DNA of 64,000 nt, from the NCBI RefSeq assembly GCF_004323735.1, contig NZ_CP036455.1, positions 2,847,101 through 2,911,100 of the forward strand. Reading direction: 5' to 3'. Both the position numbers and the translations under genes were made by a program. How positions within the stretch are numbered: the stretch's first letter is position 1; every line of letters begins with the position of its first letter. The notes beneath the pieces were generated by a model. It saw nothing but the letters and a program-made list of their open reading frames with translations, had not been told where the DNA came from and searched no databases. The stretch comes from Streptomonospora litoralis (GTDB lineage Bacteria; Actinomycetota; Actinomycetes; Streptosporangiales; Streptosporangiaceae). This document shows, piece after piece, positions 17,945 through 25,770 of the stretch.

Positions 17945-18439
17945 TCAGCCCGGCAGAACCGGGCCGCCGTTCTCCAGATAGCAGGTGCGCCCCTTGCCCG
18001 CGGCGGCCACCGCGGCCTCCACCCGGCGGTGCACGCGGGCGTCGAGCAGCTCCGCCAGCTCCTGCGGACGGGCAAGCACCGCATCGCCGAGCTCGTCGGC
18101 CGGCAGTCGCACCCGAGCGAAGTCGGACACGGTGAGTGTGCCGGAGAACACGAACACGGTCGCCGGGCGGTGGTTCGGAGACAGCTCGGGCGGCACCCAG
18201 TCCACGCCCACAAGCTCGGCGAGCTCCGGGGTGAACCCCAGTTCCTCGGCGCACTCGCGGCGGCACGCCGCCAGCGGGGACTCTCCCTCCTCGATCACCC
18301 CGCCGGGCAGCGACCATCCCGGCTTGTAGGTGGGCTTGACCAGCAGCAGCCGCTCGTCGGCGGTGCGCAGCAGCGCGGCGGCCGCCCCGCGGGTGCGGGG
18401 CAGGCCCTCGAAGAATGCGCGTTCGGACTCGGCGACCAC
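17945..18439 (-). CDS. Nudix hydrolase
   Basis: 164 residues. Hydrolyses nucleoside-diphosphate-linked substrates with Mg2+. The complete Nudix box runs from Gly47 to Phe69 (GVIEEGE, then SPLAACR, then RECAEELGF), matching G-x5-E-x7-REUxEExGU exactly. GTG start with TAGCCT 6 nt upstream and no ribosome site, so probably leaderless. It converges on the membrane/coiled-coil gene. The substrate cannot be predicted. Confidence 0.88.
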   Translation of the reverse strand: MVAESERAFFEGLPRTRGAAAALLRTADERLLLVKPTYKPGWSLPGGVIEEGESPLAACRRECAEELGFTPELAELVGVDWVPPELSPNHRPATVFVFSGTLTVSDFARVRLPADELGDAVLARPQELAELLDARVHRRVEAAVAAAGKGRTCYLENGGPVLPG

Positions 18440-18531
18440 ACCCCGAGGCTACGACCGGGACCGCAACCGCCCTCCAGCGGGCCCCGCGGCCGCCCGTCCG
18501 GACACCCCGCCCGCAACCGGCCCACAGGATC

Positions 18532-18593
18532 GACTTCCTCCCCCGGCTGAAGCCGTGGGCTGCGCCGCTAGAAGGATCAGATCACGTGATCAC
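18532..18593 (-). mobile_element. Solo IS200/IS605-type end without transposase
   Basis: Read on the minus strand, AGCCCACGGCTTCAGCCGG followed by GGGAGGAAGTC is a typical IS605-type right-end hairpin; a GATCACGTGATC palindrome (18580-18591) lies just upstream in that reading. No tnpA or tnpB is attached. It is either a remnant of a deleted copy or a non-autonomous unit, inverted relative to the tnpB pseudogene. Confidence 0.45.
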
Positions 18594-18636
18594 GCCGCAG
18601 GCCGTCGAGCCGCCGCCGGCGGCCGAAGGCGCGGAC

Positions 18637-20145
18637 TCACCGCCCCGGGGCCGAACCGCCTCCGGACGCGTCCCCCGAAGAGTGCTCACCCTCTGCCTCC
18701 GCAGCCCCGCCGGAGTCGGCCTGCGCCGCCGAGGTCCCCAACGGCACCCGGCTCACCGGTCGGCGGCCCAAACGCCGGCGCAGCTCGTAGGCCACGAGCA
18801 CCGCGGCCACCGCGGCCAGCGTCGCCGCCAGTGGCAGCCGCTGGTCGGGCAGCAGCGCCATCGCCCCCAGGATGGCGACCAGTCCCGCCAGAGTCGTCCA
18901 GCTCAGGTAGGGAAAGCCCCACATCCGAAACCGCAGCGACTCCGGCTCGTTCCGGCGCAGCCGGCGCCCCAGCACCAGCTGCGAGACCACGATCGTCACG
19001 AACAGCACCAGCAGGATCGCCCCGATGGAGGCCACCAGAAACGCGAACACCGTCTCGGGCCACAGGTAGTTGCCGATCACCGAGGCGTAGCCCACCACCG
19101 TGCCCAGCAGGATCGCCCGCGTCGGCACACCGCGCCGTCCAACCGCCGACAGCGCCCGCGGCGCGTCGCCCTGGCGGGTCAGCACGTGCAGCATCCGCGA
19201 CGAGGTGTAGAGCGCCGCGTTGAGCACGCTGAGCACCGCCACGAACACCACCGCCTCCATGATCAGCGGCGCTCCGGGCACCCCCAACCGCTCCATCACC
19301 GCCACGAAGGGGCTGCGCAGCAGTTCGGCGGTGTCCCACGGCAGTACCGCCACCACCACCAGGATCGAGGCGACGTAGAACAGCGCGATACGCCAGAGCA
19401 CGTTCGTGGTGGCCCGCGCCACGCCCCGCTCGGGCTCGTCGCTCTCCCCGGCGGCGATCGTCACGATCTCCACCCCGCCGAAGGAGAACAGCACGACCAC
19501 CGTCGCCGCCAGGACCGCCCCCCACCCGTTGGGCGCGAAACCGCCGTGGACCCAGAGGTTTTCCACACTCGCCCCCGTGCCGCCGGGCCACAGGCCCAGC
19601 GCGAACAGCCCGCCGAGCACCAGGAACGCGACGATCGTGGCGACCTTGATCAGCGAGAAGACGGTCTCCGTCTCTCCGAACATGCGCACCGAGATCAGGT
19701 TCGCCCCGGTCATCACCAGCAGCAGGACCAGCGCCAGCAGCCATCCCGGTAGCGGCACCCACGCTCCGAGGATGGCCGCCCCCGCCACCGACTCCGCCGC
19801 CACCAGCACGCTGTACATCCACCAGTACAGCCAGCCGATGCAGAACCCGGCACGCGGCCCCAGCGCCATGCGCGCGTAGTCGGAGAACGACCCGGCCGAG
19901 GGCCGGGCCACCACCATCTCGCCCAGCGCCCGCAGCGTCAGCAGCACCAGCGCACCCGCCAGCGCATACGACAGCACCGCGGCCGGTCCGGCGGTGTTGA
20001 TCACCGCGCCCGAGCCGATGAACAGCCCGGCGCCCACCGAGCCGCCGATGGCGATCATCGCCATGTGCCGGCGCCGCAGCGAATGCGCCAACCCCGATGT
20101 GGCGGAAGAGGTCGCAGAAGAGGTTCGGTCCCAGGTCACGGCCAT
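18637..20145 (-). CDS. Amino-acid permease (APC superfamily, GabP/AnsP-like)
   Basis: About 502 residues. Proton-coupled amino-acid uptake across the cytoplasmic membrane. The first segment has the family signature (HMAMIAIGGSVGAGLFIGSG), with about 12 hydrophobic segments in all; later hallmarks are FSFGGVEIVTIAAGES and GDAPRALSAVGRRGVPTRAI. The last 50 residues are a Gly/Ser/Glu-rich cytoplasmic tail. Start is uncertain: ATG 20145 lies only 2 nt after a TAGTCT box, so the GTG at 20139 may be the real first codon of a near-leaderless message. The substrate is unresolved among neutral or acidic amino acids and GABA. Confidence 0.85.
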   Translation of the reverse strand: MAVTWDRTSSATSSATSGLAHSLRRRHMAMIAIGGSVGAGLFIGSGAVINTAGPAAVLSYALAGALVLLTLRALGEMVVARPSAGSFSDYARMALGPRAGFCIGWLYWWMYSVLVAAESVAGAAILGAWVPLPGWLLALVLLLVMTGANLISVRMFGETETVFSLIKVATIVAFLVLGGLFALGLWPGGTGASVENLWVHGGFAPNGWGAVLAATVVVLFSFGGVEIVTIAAGESDEPERGVARATTNVLWRIALFYVASILVVVAVLPWDTAELLRSPFVAVMERLGVPGAPLIMEAVVFVAVLSVLNAALYTSSRMLHVLTRQGDAPRALSAVGRRGVPTRAILLGTVVGYASVIGNYLWPETVFAFLVASIGAILLVLFVTIVVSQLVLGRRLRRNEPESLRFRMWGFPYLSWTTLAGLVAILGAMALLPDQRLPLAATLAAVAAVLVAYELRRRLGRRPVSRVPLGTSAAQADSGGAAEAEGEHSSGDASGGGSAPGR

Positions 20146-20176
20146 CGAGACTATCGGTCGCGCAGTACTCGCCACG

Positions 20177-20221
20177 CCGGACCGGGGCGCCTCCCTCTGC
20201 CGGGGAGGCGCCCCGGTCCGG
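20177..20221. terminator. Perfect 19-bp hairpin
   Basis: CCGGACCGGGGCGCCTCCC (20177-20195) pairs perfectly with 20203-20221 around a 7-nt loop. It lies directly after the stop of the phoD remnant (minus strand) and upstream of the permease, so it is probably the original phoD terminator. Confidence 0.65.
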
Positions 20222-20223
20222 CG

Positions 20224-20593
20224 CTATGCGGCGGCCGCGACGATGCCGCACGTGTGCCGACAGCCGCCGTGGCCGTCCTCCGCCAGTGGCTCGGGCGCCA
20301 GGCGGGTCCACAGCACGAAACCGTCGGGCAGCGGGTCACCCGAGGCCACGCCCAGCGTGAACGACTCGCGGATGCGCCCGTGTCCGCGACCGCGGTCGCG
20401 GACACGGGCACGGGCGGGGGCCGCCCCCAGGGTTCCGGCGCCCAGGGCCGCGGCGCCGAGCGTGGCGGTGCCGGCCGCGAGCGCACCACGACGGGTGGGC
20501 GCCGCGGCGGTGGGGGAGGGGAGGGGTCTGTCAGCGGGGGTCTTCTCACCGGCGGGGATGCGGGGGATGCGGGGGATCGGGGTCGTCCGACAT
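20224..20593 (-). pseudogene. Truncated, frameshifted phoD-like alkaline phosphatase (N-terminal remnant)
   Basis: Translating the minus strand by hand gives a Tat-type leader ([15 protein letters not shown], with an Ala-rich core ending APARA) followed by [19 protein letters not shown] and [14 protein letters not shown]. This is the N-terminal domain of PhoD-family secreted phosphodiesterases/phosphatases. After HGG it runs into unrelated sequence and stops at 20224, where about 500 residues are normally needed. The natural start, ATG 20593 with GAGGAG upstream, is out of frame with the leader: a C-rich repeat (GATCCCCCGCATCCCCCGC) holds the probable frameshift. Without a start codon the frame is easily missed. 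It has at least two lesions, and the perfect hairpin follows immediately. Confidence 0.75.
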
Positions 20594-20777
20594 GCACGGT
20601 CTCCTCGGCGTCGCTCGGGGGCCGCCCTCGACGGGAGTCGGGGCGGGCGGACCGTGCTCTATGACGACATAAGGGGCATGAAACCCCAACCAGCACAGAA
20701 TGAACGTTCGGATTCAGCGAGTGGCGGTTAGCACGCCAGGTCATCGCCCGACTGGGCCTTGCATCCGACTCGGCGCG

Positions 20778-20815
20778 TTAGAAATCTACGATGTAAAGCC
20801 CATCGTTTGTGTCAA
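20778..20815 (-). promoter_or_regulatory. AT-rich palindrome with TTGACA, site 2 of the recurring motif
   Basis: TAGAAATCTA (20779-20788) followed on the minus strand's upstream side by CTTTACATCG and TTGACA (20815-20810). It lies about 185 bp before the phoD remnant start and could be its old promoter. A PHO-box-like GTTCATTCTG on the minus strand (20705-20696) lies between them, as expected for a PhoP-controlled phosphatase gene. Confidence 0.4.
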
Positions 20816-20881
20816 GAACAAACCCTAGAACCGAAAAACGAGCGACTACGCCGCACTCATCACCAAGACCCCACCAAGCGC

Positions 20882-21532
20882 TCAGGCTCGGATATGCACC
20901 GTGACCGGTGGCTCGGGCGCGGGATCACACTCGATGCTGCCCAAGTCGGCGATCACCACTTCGGCGGCGTCCTGCAGTTCGGCTGCCGTGGCAGTCGTGG
21001 TCAGCGCCACGGCACGGGCGCCCGCGGCACGAGCGGAGGCCAGGCCGGCGGGGGCGTCCTCGAAGACGAGGCAGTCGGCGGGGTCGGCCCCCAGCCGGCG
21101 GGCGGCGAGCAGGTAGGGCTCGGGGGCGGGTTTGCCGGTGGTGACGTCGTCGGCGGTGATCAGCAGCGGCGGGTCGATGCCGACGGCTTTGACGCGAGCC
21201 TCGGCCAGGGGGCGGGTGCAGGAGGTGACGATGGCCCAGGCCTCGTCTGGCAGGCTGGCGAGCACTTCCCGGGTGCCGGGCAGGACGCGCAGGTCGGGTG
21301 CGCGGTCGATCTCCAGCTGTTCGAGGCGCAGGGTTGCGGCGGCGACCTCGTCGGCGGGTAGCAGCTCCGCGGCGATCTGGCGAGCCGGTATCCCGTGCCC
21401 GATGACCTGCTCGAAGCGGTCGCGGTCGATGCCGTACTCGCCGATCCACTGGGCCCAGCTCGCCTCGATGGCGGGGCCGGAGTCGACGAGAGTGCCGTCC
21501 ATGTCGAACAGGAGCGCCTGTGCAGAGATCAT
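20882..21532 (-). CDS. HAD-superfamily phosphatase (beta-phosphoglucomutase/phosphatase-like)
   Basis: 216 residues from ATG 21532. Motif I FDMDGTLVDSG (residues 8-18) has the nucleophile Asp and acid/base Asp; motif II is in AIVTSCT (about 100), the Lys in TTGKPAPEPYLLAA (about 130-145) and motif IV in CLVFEDAPAGLASARAAGA (about 153-171). A helical cap between residues 18 and 85 makes it subfamily I. It dephosphorylates a small phosphorylated metabolite, probably a sugar phosphate. It lies 110 bp downstream of the alpha/beta hydrolase gene on the same strand. Confidence 0.88.
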   Translation of the reverse strand: MISAQALLFDMDGTLVDSGPAIEASWAQWIGEYGIDRDRFEQVIGHGIPARQIAAELLPADEVAAATLRLEQLEIDRAPDLRVLPGTREVLASLPDEAWAIVTSCTRPLAEARVKAVGIDPPLLITADDVTTGKPAPEPYLLAARRLGADPADCLVFEDAPAGLASARAAGARAVALTTTATAAELQDAAEVVIADLGSIECDPAPEPPVTVHIRA

Positions 21533-21642
21533 CACGCAGGCGAGTCTAGGCAGCGCTGCGCGGCGTGCGGGCGCCGGCCGGATGTGGGCCCGCCCACTCC
21601 CGGTCCTGCGCCGCGGCTTCGCGGACGGTGCCGGGGCACCGC

Positions 21643-22428
21643 TCAGGGCGCGGGGTCCTGATGGGTGGGGTCCTCCAGCATGGGTGTGGCGCCGGGACGC
21701 CGCGGGGGAGGCTGCGGCCGGCGCAGGGAGGCGACGTCGGCGGCGTCGGCGATGATGCGGGTCACGTTTTCGGGCTGGTCGAGGCTGACCAGGTGGCCGG
21801 CGCGGGGGATGTTGAGCAGGCGCGCGTCGGCGCAGGCGTCGAGAAACCGCTTCTCGTGGATGCGGAAGTGGTCGCGTGAGCCGTTGATGAGCCAGACGGG
21901 TCCGTCGTAGGCGCTGAGGGCGCCGAGGACGTCCATGTCGGCGACGGCGTCGATGACGGCGTGCGCGGCTTCCATGGCCAGGCCCCCGTCGAGGACGGCC
22001 TCGGCGCCGTCGCCGCGCAGGGTCAGGCGGTGGAAGCGTTCGTTGACGGCTTGGCCCTTGTCGGGGAGGCGGTCGAGGAGGGCGGTGGGGATCCGGTAGA
22101 CCTGCGCGAGGGTCTGGGCCGGGCGGGCGGTGCAGCCGGCGGCGACGAGTCCGGCGACGCGGTGGGGGTAGGCGGCGGCGGTGGCGATGGAGACGAAGCC
22201 GCCGAGGCTGAGTCCGGCGACGAGGGCGCGGTCGCCGAGGTCGTCGATGGCGCCGAGGACGGCTTCGACGGCGCCGCCGAGGGAGAAGGGTTCGCCGCGG
22301 CGGCTGCCGTGGCCGGGGAGGTCGCAGGCGGTGACGCGGCGGCCTTGCTGGGTGAGTTGGTCGATCTGGGGCCGCCACATGCTTCCGGAGAAGCGGAGGC
22401 CGTGGACCAGGACGATCGGCAGGCTCAT
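21643..22428 (-). CDS. Alpha/beta-fold hydrolase
   Basis: 261 residues from ATG 22428. Oxyanion loop VLVHGLRFSGSMW (residues 6-18), nucleophile elbow GLSLGG (Ser near 95), acid region INGSRDHF (about 205) and catalytic His in AGHLVSLDQP (about 230) give a complete Ser-His-Asp hydrolase. ACDLPGHGSR near 34 is typical of esterases and peroxidase-like hydrolases. The substrate is unknown. It follows the exonuclease III gene by 61 bp on the same strand. The last 25 residues are Pro-rich. Confidence 0.85.
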   Translation of the reverse strand: MSLPIVLVHGLRFSGSMWRPQIDQLTQQGRRVTACDLPGHGSRRGEPFSLGGAVEAVLGAIDDLGDRALVAGLSLGGFVSIATAAAYPHRVAGLVAAGCTARPAQTLAQVYRIPTALLDRLPDKGQAVNERFHRLTLRGDGAEAVLDGGLAMEAAHAVIDAVADMDVLGALSAYDGPVWLINGSRDHFRIHEKRFLDACADARLLNIPRAGHLVSLDQPENVTRIIADAADVASLRRPQPPPRRPGATPMLEDPTHQDPAP

Positions 22429-22489
22429 GGGTGGCCCTTCACCTGGGTGGGGCGCTGCTGGGGTGGGCGCGCGGTCATCGGGTGGGTGG

Positions 22490-23293
22490 TCATGGGGTGT
22501 AGGTGACGGTGACGGGTGCGTGGTCGGACCAGCGCTGGTCGTAGGTGGGGGCGCGTTCGACGTGGGCTTTTTCGGCGCGCTGGGCGAGGTGGGGGGTGGC
22601 GAGGTGGTAGTCGATGCGCCAGCCGGTGTCGTTGTCGAAGGCGCGGCCGCGGTAGGACCACCAGCTGTAGGGGCCGTGGGTGTCGGGGTGGAGGGCGCGG
22701 ACGACGTCGGTGCAGCCGGTGTCGGTGATGAGGCGGGTGAGCCAGTCGCGTTCGTGGTCGAGGAAGCCGGAGTGGTTGCGGTTGTTGCGCCAGTTTTTGA
22801 GGTCGGCGGGGTGGTGGGCGATGTTGAGGTCTCCGCAGAGGAGGAGGTGGCGGCCGCGGTCGGCGGCTTCGTGGGCGCGGTGGGCGAGGTAGGGGAGGAA
22901 GGCGTCCATGAAGCGGTGCTTGGTGTCTTGGCGGGGGGTTCCGACGTCGCCGGAGGGGAGGTAGAGGCTGGCGACGGTGAGGTCGCCGATGTCGGCTTCG
23001 AGGTAGCGGCCGGCGTTGTCGAATTCGGGGGTGTCGAAGCCGATGCGGTGGGTGTGGGGCGGGGTGCGGGTGTAGATGGCCACGCCGGCGCGTCCGGGGT
23101 CGTCGTCTGCGGGGGCGAGCAGCAGGTGGTAGCGGGGGTGGCGGGTGAGGGTGGTGGGGAGCTGCTCGTGGCGTGCGCGGGTTTCCTGCAGGCAGATGAT
23201 GTCGGCTTCGGTGGTGTCGAGCCAGGTGAGGAAGCCTTTGCGGGCTGCGGCGCGCAGGCCGTTGACGTTGACGGTGGAGATCGTCGTGGACAC
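22490..23293 (-). CDS. xthA: Exodeoxyribonuclease III (AP endonuclease family)
   Basis: 267 residues from GTG 23293; an upstream in-frame ATG at 23311 exists, but TACCCT 7 nt before the GTG favours a leaderless start there. Base-excision repair: cleaves at abasic sites and removes 3' blocks. Motifs in order: NVNGLRAA (about 8), CLQETRA (Glu near 35), YLPSGD, CGDLNIAHHPADLKNW (Asp and Asn near 150-155), WRIDYHLATP (about 225) and SDHAPV near the C-terminus (catalytic His). Length and motif order are normal. Confidence 0.92.
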   Translation of the reverse strand: MSTTISTVNVNGLRAAARKGFLTWLDTTEADIICLQETRARHEQLPTTLTRHPRYHLLLAPADDDPGRAGVAIYTRTPPHTHRIGFDTPEFDNAGRYLEADIGDLTVASLYLPSGDVGTPRQDTKHRFMDAFLPYLAHRAHEAADRGRHLLLCGDLNIAHHPADLKNWRNNRNHSGFLDHERDWLTRLITDTGCTDVVRALHPDTHGPYSWWSYRGRAFDNDTGWRIDYHLATPHLAQRAEKAHVERAPTYDQRWSDHAPVTVTYTP

Positions 23294-23338
23294 GACGGCA
23301 AGGGTAGCCAATCGGGTGGTGGGTTGGGTGTGGGCGGG

Positions 23339-24364
23339 TCAGCCGGTGGTGGGCGGGGGTGTGTCGGTGAGGTCGCGCAGGGCGGTGTAGGTGCGGTTGG
23401 AGCGGGCGGCGTCGCGTTGGGCGGCGGCGGTGGTGTCGATGTAGGTCTGGCTGGAGGTGATGGCGGCGTGGCCGAGGAGGTGCATGATCTCGGTGACGGA
23501 GGCGCCGTCTTCGGCGAGGCGGGTGGCGAAGGTGTGGCGGAGGGCGTGGACGAGGGTGCCGCGGGCGACGCGGTCGTGGATGCCGGCGTGTTTGTAGCAC
23601 TGGCGGACGAGGTATTGGAGGCCGCCGCGGCGGAGGGGTTGGTTGCGGTTGTCGACGAGGAGGGCGTCGGTGCTGGTGGGGGTGTGGTTGAAGCGGGTGG
23701 TTCGGGTGGCGAGGTAGGTGTCGATGAGGGCTTCGAGCGGGGGTTCGATCGGGAGGGATCGGGTGGTGTCGCCTTTGCCGTGGACGCGGATGCGGCGTTC
23801 GCCGGGGCGGCCGCCGAGGGAGTCGATGGTGAGGTCGAGCATTTCGGTGGAGCGCAGGCCGGTGAGGAGGGCGAGGGCGAGGACGGCGAAGTCGCGTTCG
23901 GGCCAGGGGTCGCGGGCGCGGCGGCAGCCGTTGGCGAGGGCGGTGAGGAGTTTTTCGGGGGTGTCTTCGCCGATGAGGGGTTTGGGTTGGTGGGGTTTGG
24001 TGCGGGGGCGGGAGACGGCGGGCATGGGGTTGCCGTCGGTGAGGTTGTGGGCGACGAGGAAGCCGAAGAAGCCGTTCCAGGTGGACCAGGCGCGGGTGAC
24101 GCTGGTGGGGGCGCGGTCGGTGGCGAATGCGGCGAAGGCGTGGCGGAGGAGGGTGGGGGTGAGGTCGGCGATGTGGAGTTGGTCGGGTCGGCAGCGTTCG
24201 GTGTGGGCGATGTGGTCGAGGAGGGTGTGTAGGTCGCGGCGGTAGGCGGCGAGGGTGTGGGGGGAGGGTTTCTGGGGTTGGCGGTAGGTGAGGTATTCGC
24301 TGATGGCGTCGGTGACGCGCATGGTGGGAGCGGTGGGCTCGGTGGTTTCCATGGTGGTAAGCAT
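23339..24364 (-). CDS. Tyrosine recombinase (integrase family)
   Basis: 341 residues. N-terminal SAM-like domain (about 18-115; SPHTLAAYRRDLHTLLDHI) and complete catalytic domain: Arg in LTGLRSTEML (about 174), Lys in VHGKGDTTR (about 202), HxxR in HALRHTFATRLA (about 274), His in LLGHAAI (about 297) and Tyr in SSQTYIDTT (about 308). The spacing is XerC/D-like. An ATG at 24352 is an alternative start; neither has a clear ribosome site. It is unrelated in sequence to the recombinase at 9.2 kb beyond family motifs. No attachment repeats were found beside it. Confidence 0.88.
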   Translation of the reverse strand: MLTTMETTEPTAPTMRVTDAISEYLTYRQPQKPSPHTLAAYRRDLHTLLDHIAHTERCRPDQLHIADLTPTLLRHAFAAFATDRAPTSVTRAWSTWNGFFGFLVAHNLTDGNPMPAVSRPRTKPHQPKPLIGEDTPEKLLTALANGCRRARDPWPERDFAVLALALLTGLRSTEMLDLTIDSLGGRPGERRIRVHGKGDTTRSLPIEPPLEALIDTYLATRTTRFNHTPTSTDALLVDNRNQPLRRGGLQYLVRQCYKHAGIHDRVARGTLVHALRHTFATRLAEDGASVTEIMHLLGHAAITSSQTYIDTTAAAQRDAARSNRTYTALRDLTDTPPPTTG

Positions 24365-24476
24365 TGCCGATGGGGTGGGGTTTCCACACGTGCGTGGTGT
24401 GTCGTCGGGCGGTGTGGCGCTGGCTGCCGGGGGAGTGGGGCGGGCTGGATCGGTGGCCGTGTGCTCGTCGGGTCGG

Positions 24477-25241
24477 TCAGGTGAGTTCGAGGCCGCCGTC
24501 GATGGTGAGGACCTGGCCGGTGAGCCAGGTGTGGGCGGGGTCGGCGAGGTGGGTGATCCAGGCGGCGACTTCGTCCGGTTCGCCGCGGCGGCCGAGGGGG
24601 ACGCGGTCGGCTTCGGCTTGCTGCATGCCGGTGATGGTGTCGGGGTCGAGTCCGGCGGCGGCGAGGGCGTTGCTGCGGGTGGGTCCGGGGGCCAGGGCGT
24701 TGACGCGGATGTTGCGGGGGGCGAGTTCGAGGGCCCAGGTGCGGGTGAGGGATTCGAGGGCGGCTTTGGAGGCTGCGTAGTGGGCGCCGCCGGGTAGGGG
24801 GCGGTGGCCGTAGGTGGAGGAGATGTTGACGATGGTGCCCTGGTGCTGGGTGAGGGGGTCCAGGGCGGCGGCGGTGAGCAGGCTGGGCGCGGTGACGTTG
24901 AGGGCGAAGAGGTCGTCGACGGTGTCGCGGCGGGTGTCGTCGAGGGCCATGACGGCGGTGGCGCCGGCGTTGTTGACGAGGATGTCGAGTCGGCCGTGGG
25001 TGTTGAGGGCGGCGTCGACGGCGGCGGTGGGGGCGTGGTTGTCGCGCAGGTCGGCGGGGTGGGTGGTGATGGCGGGGTGGGTGCGTGCGGTTTCGGCGAG
25101 TCGTTCGGGGTTGCGGGCGACGCCGATGACGTGGGCGCCGGCGTGGGCGAGTGCGGTGGCGGCGGCGCGGCCGATGCCGGAGGAGGCGCCGGTGACGAGG
25201 GCGACGCGTCCGGTGAGGGGTGTGGTGGTCGGGGTGGTCAT
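24477..25241 (-). CDS. Short-chain dehydrogenase/reductase (SDR)
   Basis: 254 residues. NAD(P)-dependent oxidoreductase with the classical motifs: TGASSGIG (residues 17-24), NNAG (about 90), Ser in VNISSTYG (about 138), YAASKAA (Tyr and Lys near 154-158) and the PGP turn after. Of usual length. The start ATG 25241 has GAGG 8 nt upstream. It is divergent from an ArsR-type regulator with a 9-bp-arm palindrome between them, so it is probably that repressor's target. The substrate is unknown. Confidence 0.9.
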   Translation of the reverse strand: MTTPTTTPLTGRVALVTGASSGIGRAAATALAHAGAHVIGVARNPERLAETARTHPAITTHPADLRDNHAPTAAVDAALNTHGRLDILVNNAGATAVMALDDTRRDTVDDLFALNVTAPSLLTAAALDPLTQHQGTIVNISSTYGHRPLPGGAHYAASKAALESLTRTWALELAPRNIRVNALAPGPTRSNALAAAGLDPDTITGMQQAEADRVPLGRRGEPDEVAAWITHLADPAHTWLTGQVLTIDGGLELT

Positions 25242-25257
25242 GGCGCAACCTCAATCA

Positions 25258-25280
25258 TTCGATGTTTGACGAACATCGAA
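25258..25280. promoter_or_regulatory. Operator between SDR and ArsR genes
   Basis: TTCGATGTT (25258-25266) and AACATCGAA (25272-25280) are perfect 9-bp arms around 5 nt, centred between the divergent starts and overlapping a TTGACG box of the regulator gene. Confidence 0.7.
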
Positions 25281-25297
25281 CAATGTATCATGGGGTC

Positions 25298-25654
25298 ATG
25301 AAGCACGCCCATCACCCCGAACCCGAGGACATCTCCCTGGTCGAGGTGATGTCGGCCCTCGGCGACCCGCTGCGCCTGGGTCTGGTGCGCCTACTGGCCG
25401 ACGGGCGCGAACGCGGTTGGGGCCAGCTCGACGCCCCGGTGGCCAAGTCCACGCTCAGTCACCATCTGCGCGCCCTGCGCGACGCCGGCATCACCCGCAC
25501 CCGCCAGGAGGGCACCCGCTGCTTCGTCACCTTGCGCCGCGACGACCTCGACGCGTGCTTTCCCGGCCTGATGAAGGCCGTACTGGAGTCCGCCGAGGCC
25601 CACGACGCGGGCGCCGGGGTCGCGTTGCGCTCGGATCGCGACGCCCCGGTTTGA
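25298..25654 (+). CDS. ArsR-family winged-helix repressor
   Basis: 118 residues from ATG 25298; TATCAT lies exactly 6 nt upstream, so it is probably leaderless (ATG 25283 in frame would overlap the -10 box). Residues 12-90 form the wHTH: SLVEVMSALGDPLRLGLVRLL, then KSTLSHHLRALRDAGITRTRQEGTR. There is no metal-binding CxC motif in the recognition helix, so it probably senses something other than arsenite or another thiophilic metal. It likely represses itself and the divergent SDR through the palindrome at 25258-25280. Confidence 0.88.
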   Translation: MKHAHHPEPEDISLVEVMSALGDPLRLGLVRLLADGRERGWGQLDAPVAKSTLSHHLRALRDAGITRTRQEGTRCFVTLRRDDLDACFPGLMKAVLESAEAHDAGAGVALRSDRDAPV

Positions 25655-25770
25655 GCGGGGAGTCCGGCCTCCGAGGGGGTGTTCGGCAGCAGGTGGGGGT
25701 GTTGGCGCAGGTCGGCCCGTAGGCCACCCACTACTGTCGGTGCCGAAGGCTGCGAAGGAAAGGTGTCGCT

